This document shows positions 53,070 to 61,388 of a stretch of 64,000 nucleotides of DNA, in pieces. Origin of the DNA: DATGMS01 sp040905145 (GTDB lineage: Bacteria; Bacteroidota; Bacteroidia; Cytophagales; Cyclobacteriaceae); assembly GCA_040905145.1 (NCBI GenBank), contig JBBDSC010000197.1, positions 20,483 through 84,482 of the forward strand. Reading direction: 5' to 3'. Every line of letters starts with the position of its first letter. The first letter of the stretch is position 1. A program made the translations under genes and the position numbers. The notes beneath the pieces are model-generated. The model had not been told where the DNA came from and did not search any database. It saw only the letters and a program-made list of their open reading frames with translations.

Positions 53070-53621
53070 TTGCAGAAAAAAACGAAATACAGCGAGACCG
53101 AATTGGTAGCATTGTTGAAGGTAAAGGATCAACGTGCCTATAATCATCTGTATGAAAATTATTCCGGTGCACTGTACAACGTGATTGTTAAAGTTTTAGG
53201 GAATCGTGAGGAAGCCGTTGATGTTTTACAGGAATCTTTCATTAAAATCTGGAAGAACATAGCACATTACGATAATAACAAAGGCAGGCTTTTTACATGG
53301 ATGCTGCAGATTACCCGCAATACGGCCATTGATTTCATGCGTTCCGGACCGACCCAAAAAGAAAAGAAGACCAACCGTTTAGAACCCAATTCTTCTATAA
53401 TAGAACAGAAAAACATCACCTTCATGCCTACGGACCATTTAGGTTTGAGTAAGGTAGTGGATGGGTTGAGGACCGAGGACAAACAAATTGTGGATTTGGC
53501 CTATTTCCAAGGCTTTACTCAACATGAAATTGCAGAAGAGTTGTCCATACCGCTGGGTACTGTGAAGACAAGAGCAAGGAAGGCACTCATCCAGCTAAAA
53601 AATATTTTGAAGACCAATTGA
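53070..53621 (+). CDS. ECF-type RNA polymerase sigma factor
   Basis: 183 residues starting with TTG at 53070 (no ATG fits). Region 2 (about 20-95, YNHLYENYSGALYNVIVKVLGNREEAVDVLQESFIKIW) and region 4 (about 125-180, DLAYFQGFTQHEIAEELSIPLGTVKTRARKALIQLK). Its stop TGA overlaps the TTG start of the anti-sigma gene (TTGA), ensuring coupled translation. SigK/RskA-like pairing. May direct transcription of the divergent ferritin-like genes. Confidence 0.93.
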   Translation: MQKKTKYSETELVALLKVKDQRAYNHLYENYSGALYNVIVKVLGNREEAVDVLQESFIKIWKNIAHYDNNKGRLFTWMLQITRNTAIDFMRSGPTQKEKKTNRLEPNSSIIEQKNITFMPTDHLGLSKVVDGLRTEDKQIVDLAYFQGFTQHEIAEELSIPLGTVKTRARKALIQLKNILKTN

Positions 53622-54421
53622 ATTTAGAAGAATACATATCGTCAGGAATTATCGAGACTTATGTGCTAGGCTTGGCAGGGGAGGAGGAAGCCCGTGAGCT
53701 GGAGCAGTTATGTCTCCAATATCCGGAAGTACAAGCCGCTGTTCGGGAAGCCGAAATTGCCCTGGAGGATTATGCCCAATTACATGCAATTACTCCACCT
53801 GATGATGTTAAGGAAAAGATATGGTCAGCCATTGAGGATTCACAGCATGAAGTAAAACCTGTTTTAAAGGAGAAGGCGCCGGAAGCCTCAAAAGGAATCT
53901 ATAGGCTGTACCCTTTTATTTCTAAAGCTGCTGTTCTTTTAATCATCATTGGCCTTCCATACCATTTTTATAAAATAAGCCAATATCAATCCGAGATCGA
54001 GACCCTTCAGAGGGAAAAGAATGAAATAATGGCTCAAAACCAAATATATAATGCACAGATAAAGGAAGTAAATCAAGAACTGAACATCTTATCCGATCCA
54101 TCGACAAGAAACATTTTATTGGCAGGCGTGGCCGGTCATGAGGAAAACAATGCCACGGTTTATTGGAGTGATTCAGGGGAGGTATTTTTAAAATCATCCG
54201 GACTTACTCCATTGCCCCAGGATAAGCAATATCAACTTTGGGCAATTGTAGATGGAAAACCAGTAAGCGCAGGTTTATTGGAAAAAGACGGTACAATTTA
54301 TTTACAAAAGATGGCCACAATTGAACGTGCCGAGATGTTCGCTATTACGATAGAAAAACATGGGGGAAGTGAACAGCCCACTCTGGATCAAATGGTGGTG
54401 GCCGGAAAAGCACTTTCTTAA
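53618..54421 (+). CDS. RskA-like membrane anti-sigma factor
   Basis: 267 residues starting with TTG. An N-terminal anti-sigma zinc-finger-like helical region (about 1-70, ETYVLGLAGEEEARELEQLCLQYPEVQ, lacking the HCC motif), one TM (about 100-117, FISKAAVLLIIIGLPYHFY), a coiled coil (about 120-150), and a periplasmic RskA-type domain (AGVAGHEENNATVYWSDSGEVFL...YQLWAIVDGKPVSAGLL). Holds the sigma factor at the membrane until released. Confidence 0.88.
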   Translation: MNLEEYISSGIIETYVLGLAGEEEARELEQLCLQYPEVQAAVREAEIALEDYAQLHAITPPDDVKEKIWSAIEDSQHEVKPVLKEKAPEASKGIYRLYPFISKAAVLLIIIGLPYHFYKISQYQSEIETLQREKNEIMAQNQIYNAQIKEVNQELNILSDPSTRNILLAGVAGHEENNATVYWSDSGEVFLKSSGLTPLPQDKQYQLWAIVDGKPVSAGLLEKDGTIYLQKMATIERAEMFAITIEKHGGSEQPTLDQMVVAGKALS

Positions 54422-54472
54422 GATTTTGTTCTTTTTTTTGAAAACAAATAATCAATGTCTTCCCTTGTTTTT

Positions 54473-54612
54473 CCATAATCCTATCATGCCTCCGGGATTA
54501 CCATGTGATTTAGTATAAAAGATAGGTAATAAGCCCGACGGGCTGTAATGATGATAGAAAAGCGGTATTGTTGGTCAATTTAACCTGGAAGGGTGGCAAT
54601 ATTCTTTGCTCC
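54473..54612 (+). repeat. REP-type composite repeat, copy A
   Basis: Contains three small palindromes: ATGCCTCCGGGAT (54486-54498), AGCCCGACGGGCT (54532-54544) and AACCTGGAAGGGT (about 54581-54593), joined by conserved spacers. About 85 percent identical to copy B. Confidence 0.75.
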
Positions 54613-54620
54613 ATTAAAGT

Positions 54621-54643
54621 ATGGATTTTTCATCAAAATCCAT
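54621..54643. repeat. Perfect 9-bp inverted repeat
   Basis: ATGGATTTT and AAAATCCAT with a 5-nt loop, between repeat copies A and B. Separate from the other palindromes by sequence. Confidence 0.5.
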
Positions 54644-54661
54644 CGATTTTATAACCGGGTC

Positions 54662-54724
54662 ATCTTTCTGGGATTTGTGTTCAAGGTGTCTAACCTTTTA
54701 TAAATTCTGTCATCCCTCTGGGAT
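54662..54724 (+). repeat. Two further REP palindromes
   Basis: ATCTTTCTGGGAT (54662-54674, degenerate) and ATCCCTCTGGGAT (54712-54724), the same hairpin family as in the composite repeats. Confidence 0.65.
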
Positions 54725-54749
54725 TCTTGTTCTTTGGTTAGCCTGTTTT

Positions 54750-54892
54750 CTATAATCCTGCCATCCCTCTGGGATTACCATGTGATTTTAGTATAAAAGG
54801 ATAGGTAATAAGCCCGGCGGGCTGTAATGATTATAGAAAAGCGGTATAGCAGGTCAATTTAACCCTGGAAGGGTGATATTATTCTTAGTTCC
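54750..54892 (+). repeat. REP-type composite repeat, copy B
   Basis: Palindromes ATCCCTCTGGGAT (54763-54775), AGCCCGGCGGGCT (54811-54823) and ACCCTGGAAGGGT (54862-54874), in the same order as copy A. The right end runs into the stop codon of the transposase gene. Confidence 0.75.
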
Positions 54893-55355
54893 AATCAAAT
54901 AAATATTTTTCATCATATTTTATTTCAAACGTCTGCAAAAATTCCAAGTATTCTTCCTTAAATGTTTTTTTGCGGTGATGTTCTTCTTGATTCAATATGT
55001 ATTGATAAACCTGCTCAATTTGGGAATGTGAATAAGAAAAGGTCCCATATCCATCTTGCCATGAAAATTTGCCTCGGAGGAATTTTTGCTCATTGATGAA
55101 ATTGCTTGTGTTGTTCTTCACATCCCTGACCAGATCTGAAACCGCCATGGATGGCTTCAAACCGATAAACAAATGGACATGGTCTGTAACACCATTCACA
55201 ATTATAGGTTTTTGATCTTTTCCCTTGATAATACCGCCCATATATTTGAACACTTCTTGTCTCCATGGTTTTAGTAAAAAATTTCCCCTGCCTTTTACTG
55301 CAAAAACAGCCTGAATATAAATTTGTGAAAATGTATCTGCCATATTTTTTGCCAT
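54885..55355 (-). CDS. REP-associated tyrosine transposase (IS200/IS605-like TnpA)
   Basis: 156 residues of the Y1 HUH fold: HVH at 59-61 (NGVTDHVHLFIGL) binds the metal and the likely nucleophile is Tyr119 in VYQYILNQEEHH. Short size and lack of TnpB fit the single-copy RAYT group that mobilises REP hairpins. Palindromes flank it on both sides (54473-54892 and 55394-55513), with its stop inside copy B. The gene is intact. Confidence 0.85.
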   Translation of the reverse strand: MAKNMADTFSQIYIQAVFAVKGRGNFLLKPWRQEVFKYMGGIIKGKDQKPIIVNGVTDHVHLFIGLKPSMAVSDLVRDVKNNTSNFINEQKFLRGKFSWQDGYGTFSYSHSQIEQVYQYILNQEEHHRKKTFKEEYLEFLQTFEIKYDEKYLFDWN

Positions 55356-55393
55356 TTAGTTTTTTATGGAACATAGATTTTTATAATTCTGTC

Positions 55394-55513
55394 ATCCCTT
55401 AGGAATTGATGTTCTTTGGTTAACCTGTTTTTCTATAGTACTGCCATCCCTCTGGGATTCGTGTTCGGGAGGTTCATCTGTTTTTCCATAATCCTATCAT
55501 TCCCTATGGGATC
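55394..55513 (+). repeat. REP palindromes on the other side of the transposase
   Basis: ATCCCTTAGGAAT (55394-55406), ATCCCTCTGGGAT (55446-55458) and TCCCTATGGGA (from 55501). The spacer GTTCTTTGGTTA and CTGTTTTTC segments match those left of the transposase. Confidence 0.7.
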
Positions 55514-55548
55514 CTTTATATCAAATCTTAATTTGGAGGAAAAGATTT

Positions 55549-56265
55549 CTAAATAGGAAAGGAGATCTCATAAAAGTCCTTCTGGCTGCCCAGCACATCC
55601 ACAAAGGTGACGGATGTTTCGTCATTATAGCTGATAGCCTCAATGAAAGGTACCGGAGTATGTCCCACTACTTGGTGATAGCCTTCCAAAGGATGGTACC
55701 AAAGCTCTTGCTTATCAGCCCAGGTCATTCCCCCATATTCCTCAGCTCCTCCTCTCTGAACCCCCACCTGATGTAAAACATCCCTATGACGGGTTTTTTC
55801 TACGGCGTTGAACACCTCTGCCAAAGAGCCCAAATCCCCTAGCTCTTTCTTTATTGAAGCAGTTTCTAAAAATGATTGAAATTTTTCATACCAAGGTAAA
55901 CTTATCCCTGCATGGGAAAACAGGTGATTGTGGATCTGGTAGGCCACTTGGAATAGATTGCGGTTCTTGGTATACATATCCGTCAATGGCACTTGCAGCA
56001 CTGGGTTAAATCCCGAACAGCTATACTTGGGATAATGAAGGTAATGAATATCATGATTGCCCAAAATCAGGATGACCTTTTTCGGGGAAGATCTTTTTAA
56101 TTGGATGACAGCATTAAAGTTTTCCAATATCTCCTGACCCCTGTGGTCAGGGCTGTCCACATAATCCCCCAGAAATACGATCCTGTCATATTTGTCAAAA
56201 TCAATAGCTTGCCAACAAGATTTTCCGTGCAGATCACCAACAGCAAGTAGCTTTAATTCTTCCAT
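55549..56265 (-). CDS. Calcineurin-like metallophosphoesterase
   Basis: 238 residues with the five metal-site motifs: AVGDLHGK (about 8-15), FLGDYVDS, ILGNHDIHY, FSHAGISL and VVGHTP. Resembles serine/threonine-phosphatase-like bacterial members. Hydrolyses phosphoesters; substrate unknown. Single gene. Confidence 0.9.
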   Translation of the reverse strand: MEELKLLAVGDLHGKSCWQAIDFDKYDRIVFLGDYVDSPDHRGQEILENFNAVIQLKRSSPKKVILILGNHDIHYLHYPKYSCSGFNPVLQVPLTDMYTKNRNLFQVAYQIHNHLFSHAGISLPWYEKFQSFLETASIKKELGDLGSLAEVFNAVEKTRHRDVLHQVGVQRGGAEEYGGMTWADKQELWYHPLEGYHQVVGHTPVPFIEAISYNDETSVTFVDVLGSQKDFYEISFPI

Positions 56266-56570
56266 AAATCTATTTGATTTTTTACAGTATAAGCTGAATT
56301 TTATTCAGCAAGCCAAGAATTTTAAAAAGGAATATACAGCATTTGGAAGAACAATTGTTATACCAGAAAGGAAGGAATGCTGTAATTGACCAAAATGAAA
56401 AGACCATTCTACTAATTACAGGAAAAGCAGAAGTTTGTCTTGACTTTTTACTCTCCATTCCGGTAAAATTATTTAATTTGGTCTTATTATTCGGAAAAGA
56501 AAAACAAATATCTTCTCCCGTCAACGGGTTTCGGCACGGTTAAAGAATTGCAGATAAAGTAAAGAAAGAA
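56266..56570. other. Intergenic region with no convincing gene
   Basis: AT-rich. A 66-codon plus-strand frame from a TTG at 56343 (EEQLLYQKGRNAVIDQNEKTI) and an overlapping minus-strand frame both look unsupported; either could be a remnant. Confidence 0.4.
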
Positions 56571-57929
56571 ATGAGTGGAACAATAGATGGTTTTAATCGG
56601 AAAATAAGAAATGTCACCATTTGTAGCTTACAGCTTCTTTTCTTTCTTTCCATTGCTTTCTTGGCAAAGGCACGACAAACACAAACAGTGACCTCTTCAA
56701 AGGAATTGACCAGTGCCTTATCGACGGCAGGCCCGGGATCGAGGATAGAAATAAAGCAGGGTACCTATTCGAACTGGGGAATGGTGGTTTCAGTATCTGG
56801 AACGAAGGAAAAACCGATTGTTATCAGTGGTTCTGAAAACAGGAAAACTGCTTTTTCAGGAGATGGTACGGCACAATCCTTCTTTACGATTACCGGAGAC
56901 CATGTATATTTGGAAAACCTGGTTTTTGAGGAGATTAAATTTACAAGATCAATTGTCAGACTGGTTGAATCTGAAGGCTCCGCTATTTCCAATTGTGTTT
57001 TCAGGAACAACCAAGCTTTACGGCAGTGGTCCTACATGATTTCCATAGCCGGAAATGGAAAATCGAACGAAATTAGGAATAGCCACTTTGAAAAGATTAT
57101 TGATGCAGTATTGATACAGGTAAGTGTAAGCGGGCTGCGCAGGGTGAATCCTGAGAGGTCAAATACTCTCATTAAACAAGAAAAAGAAAAGCAAAATTTT
57201 GATCCCGAAAACCCTGTGGATTTAACAACCGACATCTTTCCCATAGGGACAAAAATCCATCATAATCTTTTTACAGACATTCCTCGGGTGCAATGGAATA
57301 ATGGCGGAGAGTGCATACAGGTGGGACAGTATCAAAATCGTATTGGCGAGGCCATGACCATGACGGAAGTTTTTGAAAATAAATTTATCCGTTACAATGG
57401 AGAAGGGGAGATCATCAGCAACAAAAGTTCTGGAAATTCCTATTATAACAATTATTTTGAAGATTGTGAAGGATCCCTTGTAATACGGGGTGGGCATGAT
57501 TGCAAGATTTTCGGGAATGTATTCCGTGGAGGGGCTGGAGGCTTCCGAATTTATGGAACGGGGCATGAAGTTTATGAAAATACGATTGAAGGCACCAAAA
57601 GGGGCATTTTATTAGGATATGGTACAGGAAGGGGGAAAGAATTGACATTTTACACTGCAGTAGAGAACTGTACTATCCGAAACAATAGGATCATTAATTC
57701 AGAAGTATCTGGGATTTATGTGGGATATGGTAAAGGCATAAAATGGCATCATGTAAGCGATGGTGCCAGCATAGGTAAAGTACAAAATGTCGCACCGCAA
57801 AGCAATTTTATTTTTAATAATTTAATTGTCGGGCCACCGGAAAAAGCAATCATTATTAACGGGGCACCGGACAATAAAGTGCGGGACAATACCCTTACCA
57901 GGATCCAAAAACTAAATAACCAACAGTAG
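56571..57929 (+). CDS. PL6 family polysaccharide lyase
   Basis: 452 residues: export signal (about 18-36), then a right-handed parallel beta-helix. The active-site strand pair IISNKSSGNSYYNN with Lys285 and GSLVIRGGHDCKIFGN with Arg306 matches PL6 enzymes; the 21-residue spacing equals that of Lys250/Arg271 in chondroitinase B. NNGGECIQVG supplies likely Ca2+/substrate residues. PL6 enzymes cut alginate or chondroitin/dermatan by beta-elimination; for a marine-type Bacteroidota alginate is the more likely target (inference). No other alginate genes are seen in the window. Confidence 0.88.
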   Translation: MSGTIDGFNRKIRNVTICSLQLLFFLSIAFLAKARQTQTVTSSKELTSALSTAGPGSRIEIKQGTYSNWGMVVSVSGTKEKPIVISGSENRKTAFSGDGTAQSFFTITGDHVYLENLVFEEIKFTRSIVRLVESEGSAISNCVFRNNQALRQWSYMISIAGNGKSNEIRNSHFEKIIDAVLIQVSVSGLRRVNPERSNTLIKQEKEKQNFDPENPVDLTTDIFPIGTKIHHNLFTDIPRVQWNNGGECIQVGQYQNRIGEAMTMTEVFENKFIRYNGEGEIISNKSSGNSYYNNYFEDCEGSLVIRGGHDCKIFGNVFRGGAGGFRIYGTGHEVYENTIEGTKRGILLGYGTGRGKELTFYTAVENCTIRNNRIINSEVSGIYVGYGKGIKWHHVSDGASIGKVQNVAPQSNFIFNNLIVGPPEKAIIINGAPDNKVRDNTLTRIQKLNNQQ

Positions 57930-58068
57930 CTAAAGGTTGGGATATAGAGGACAGGCTGATTGGTTGGTCTATCCCAGCTCATTCAGTTTTTTCATGACCG
58001 CACCCAAACCTGCATCCCTACTTTGGATTATGGTAGCATATTTTGCCACATGTTCTTCTTTACAGTCT

Positions 58069-59649
58069 TTATTTCTCCATCCTTGCTTTGTTTTTGACAT
58101 TAAATTTTTCCATTATAATTTCTTGGACAGGTCTTCCTTCGATTTTGCTTTCCAACCATGAAATAATGTCCAAATAAAGGAAGGCTCTTTTTTCATAAGG
58201 GTGATCTTCATATTGAATCAGCCGGTCCCGTAATTCCATAAAAGCATTTTTTAATTGGTAATCATAAATCCTGTTCAGGTTCCTGATGAAATTCATCATT
58301 TCTCTTTGTACCATATGGAGGTCACCCATTTTGGTCAAAAATTTATAGACAGTCTTGATTTGTTGCTCCAGATTATCATCCAATCCTTCTTCATAGCTGG
58401 CAATCAACTTGAGTATATGTGCAAAACATTGAAGATCTTCCCTCAACCCATCGCCGGTATGATCAATTACTTCATCCAGGTGTCTAATGGCACCAGCATT
58501 ATCCCCACTCCCAAAGTACAGGCAGGCAACCTTATAGTGCAAAACCATCACATGATGCACATCCAGTTTGTTTTTCAGCGCTTTCATTTCCTTCAATAGA
58601 GGGGGAACAACGGCAGTAACACCTCCTGTAAAATCTCCGGTAAGAAAGTGAAAATTGAGGTTATTGGAATAAAAGTATAAAAAGGAGAGTACCCGGCAAT
58701 TTTCATCCATACGGAAATCATCAGATTCAAGGCTTTCCTTAAATTGTGCAAAGACAAGGGAAAACTGTTCAAACTGCCCCATATAGAAAAGAGTGTCCAG
58801 GAGATAATGATAAGCTTTTAGGTAATTCCCCGTGGCCACTTTTCTCATTTGGGGGTACTGTATAAAAAGATTTACCCATTTTTGGGCGGATCGGTAACAA
58901 TGGGGGAAATCCTGTAGGATATGATAGAACCATACCTGGGCCTGATATAAATATAATCGCTCATAAAAGGATAAGTTTTCCAAGTCATGGTCGGGCATGT
59001 TATTATGATAAAACGCCTTTACCATGTTTATATCATTTTCATCCCTCACATGACCAACTTTTAGGTAAAGGCCATATAGTTGTAGGGAAAGATTACTGAG
59101 CGAATTTTTCAAAGAAACATTTTGTGTCAGTTTTTTTGCTTCTTCAGCCAAGGTTTCTGCCCGGTTGCGCATACTTCTGGTAATATGTTGCGATTCAATG
59201 ACTTTTTCCAGTTCCACTACCCGCAACTCGATGGTGTCCAAAAAGTAACGCCCTGCAATAGTTTTGGCTTTAGCCAGTAATTTCAAGCTTTGTTGATAAA
59301 GTCCTTTATTGTAGAGGATCCGGGCAAAATCTATCTGCTCATTTAATTGCAGCTCCACATTCTGATCCGCGTAAATCAAACGCAGGCCCACTAATACCTG
59401 CTTGTACAAATGCGCTTTCATGTTGGCCAATTGCTTTTTGGTAACAGGGGCCTTTTTCAAAATCAATTGTTCATCATATATTTCCAATTTGTCCATGATA
59501 TCAAAAAGCTTGATGAACTTTGCGTTTTCATTGGATTCAAATCTTTGGACATAAAGTTTGAAACTTCGCTTTTCTGCCTGGGACAAAGACTTGATTAAAA
59601 TAAACAAATAATCTTTTTCTTTATTTGACTTCGTATTAAAATCAACCAT
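58069..59649 (-). CDS. Helical-repeat hypothetical protein
   Basis: 526 residues, almost all helical with TPR-like repeats (for example YNKGLYQQSLKLLAKAKTIAG, HYKVACLYFGSGDNAGAIRHLDEVID). The N-terminus (KDYLFILIKSLSQAEKRSFKLYV) is strongly basic. No enzyme motif or signal peptide. Divergent from the 2-isopropylmalate synthase gene. Probably a cytoplasmic scaffold. I do not recognise a named family. Confidence 0.75.
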   Translation of the reverse strand: MVDFNTKSNKEKDYLFILIKSLSQAEKRSFKLYVQRFESNENAKFIKLFDIMDKLEIYDEQLILKKAPVTKKQLANMKAHLYKQVLVGLRLIYADQNVELQLNEQIDFARILYNKGLYQQSLKLLAKAKTIAGRYFLDTIELRVVELEKVIESQHITRSMRNRAETLAEEAKKLTQNVSLKNSLSNLSLQLYGLYLKVGHVRDENDINMVKAFYHNNMPDHDLENLSFYERLYLYQAQVWFYHILQDFPHCYRSAQKWVNLFIQYPQMRKVATGNYLKAYHYLLDTLFYMGQFEQFSLVFAQFKESLESDDFRMDENCRVLSFLYFYSNNLNFHFLTGDFTGGVTAVVPPLLKEMKALKNKLDVHHVMVLHYKVACLYFGSGDNAGAIRHLDEVIDHTGDGLREDLQCFAHILKLIASYEEGLDDNLEQQIKTVYKFLTKMGDLHMVQREMMNFIRNLNRIYDYQLKNAFMELRDRLIQYEDHPYEKRAFLYLDIISWLESKIEGRPVQEIIMEKFNVKNKARMEK

Positions 59650-59772
59650 TATTCTCTGATAATCAGATATTTATGTTATAAAATTGCCTTCTTGTTATTG
59701 GAACAATAAAGTTAATCCAATTTCTATTCAATCTATTAAATTTTACTTTGGAATTTATTAAAAATTAGAAAT

Positions 59773-60945
59773 ATGGATAACAGACAAGTATTTATCTTTG
59801 ATACCACATTAAGGGATGGAGAGCAAGTCCCCGGTTGTAAATTGAATACTCCTGAGAAAGTAGAAATCGCCCGCCAATTGGAAAAGCTGGGGGTGGATGT
59901 CATTGAGGCAGGATTCCCCATATCAAGTCCGGGGGATTTCAAATCCGTAGTAGAAATATCAAAGAGTGTATCTGATCCTATTATCTGTGGTCTTTCCCGA
60001 GGGGTGAAAAAAGACATAGAAGTAGCAGCGGAAGCTTTAAAATATGCCAAACGGCCCCGCATCCATACAGGAATAGGCACCTCATCTTATCATATTCAGC
60101 ATAAATTTAACAGTACACCGGAAAAGATCCTCACTTGGGCAACCGATGCGGTAAAATATGCCAAATCTTTTGTGGAAGATGTTGAATTTTATGCGGAAGA
60201 TGCTGGAAGAACTGAAAACGAATATCTTGCCAGGGTCTGTGAATCTGTCATAAAAGCGGGTGCCACAGTTCTGAACATTCCCGACACTACAGGTTATTGT
60301 CTCCCTGATGAATATGGGGCCAAGATAAAATATTTGATGGACAATGTCAGGGGCATAGAAAATGTAACTGTCTCCGCTCATTGCCATAATGATTTAGGCT
60401 TGGCTACTGCCAATGCCATCTCTGCGGTCATGAACGGTGCCAGACAGGTAGAATGTACGATCAACGGCATTGGTGAAAGGGCCGGAAATACTTCATTGGA
60501 AGAAGTGGTCATGGTCATCAAGCAGCATCCGCGACTGGATGTATTCAGTAATGTCAATACCAGACTGCTCAATCCTATCAGCCGATTGGTAACGGACAAA
60601 ATGGGAATACTGGTACAATGCAATAAAGCCATTGTAGGCTCCAATGCGTTTGCCCATTCTTCCGGTATCCACCAGGATGGGGTCATCAAGAACCGGGAAA
60701 CTTATGAAATTATTGACCCTGAAGAAGTGGGGGTGAACGAATCAATGATCCGATTGTCTGCCCGAAGTGGTAGGGCTGCTTTAGCTTATCGGGCGTATAA
60801 AATTGGTTATACCCTTACCAAAAATGAGCTCGATGAAGTATATGGGTTGTTTTTGGAGCAGGCGGACCTAAAAAAGGAAATTACAGACGAGGACCTTCAT
60901 GAGATCATGAAAATGGCAGATTTTGCCAATAAAGTGGAAGCCTAA
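59773..60945 (+). CDS. leuA: 2-isopropylmalate synthase, short form
   Basis: 390 residues: HMGL-like TIM barrel with DTTLRDGEQVPGCKLN (catalytic Arg and metal Asp), IPDTTGYCLPDEYG and SAHCHNDLGLA (metal histidines), NGIGERAGNTSLEEVVM, then the linker domain with HSSGIHQDGV. It condenses 2-oxoisovalerate and acetyl-CoA in leucine synthesis. The C-terminal allosteric leucine-binding domain of the about 510-residue enzymes is absent, so leucine feedback by that domain is not expected. The gene stops 32 nt before the assembly gap, where the other leu genes may lie. Confidence 0.9.
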   Translation: MDNRQVFIFDTTLRDGEQVPGCKLNTPEKVEIARQLEKLGVDVIEAGFPISSPGDFKSVVEISKSVSDPIICGLSRGVKKDIEVAAEALKYAKRPRIHTGIGTSSYHIQHKFNSTPEKILTWATDAVKYAKSFVEDVEFYAEDAGRTENEYLARVCESVIKAGATVLNIPDTTGYCLPDEYGAKIKYLMDNVRGIENVTVSAHCHNDLGLATANAISAVMNGARQVECTINGIGERAGNTSLEEVVMVIKQHPRLDVFSNVNTRLLNPISRLVTDKMGILVQCNKAIVGSNAFAHSSGIHQDGVIKNRETYEIIDPEEVGVNESMIRLSARSGRAALAYRAYKIGYTLTKNELDEVYGLFLEQADLKKEITDEDLHEIMKMADFANKVEA

Positions 60946-60977
60946 AAATTCTTACACTCGCTTTTCCAAAAATAAGC

Positions 60978-61077
60978 NNNNNNNNNNNNNNNNNNNNNNN
61001 NNNNNNNNNNNNNNNNNNNNNNNNNNNNNNNNNNNNNNNNNNNNNNNNNNNNNNNNNNNNNNNNNNNNNNNNNNNNN
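60978..61077. other. Assembly gap (100 N)
   Basis: Exactly 100 N, the conventional length for a scaffold gap of unknown size. The sequence on the two sides may not be adjacent in the genome. Confidence 1.
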
Positions 61078-61388
61078 CCCTGAAAATGAAACTGACAACA
61101 AACGCTAAGAACAAAGGGATGTTGCCAGCACGCAGATGAAATTTTCACAACCTTAGCCGTTTATTTTATGCCACTGAGTATATTTATCTATATATTTTCA
61201 GATGGAAATTGTAATTTAATCTTAGGAGGGGAAAATTAAACTTTATATTTTAAGGGAATTATGCAGCATAAAATTAAAATACCAAGAATGATATAAGGAA
61301 GGGGATGTGCTGATAAGTAGATTGTTAGAGGAAAAACCGAGATGGATATAGAGGAATAGTTGCTTAAAAATTTAAGGATATAATTGGG
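61078..61388. other. AT-rich region after the gap
   Basis: No gene recognised between the gap and the GH38-like start. Base composition is like the rest of the window. Confidence 0.5.

Noticed and set aside
54473..55513. Possible CRISPR-like repeat array
   Set aside because: Repeats are three kinds of small palindromes with irregular spacing and conserved spacers; no cas genes. They fit a REP/RAYT system.
56343..56543. 66-codon frame before the PL6 gene
   Set aside because: TTG start, no recognised motif, competing minus-strand frame; no support.
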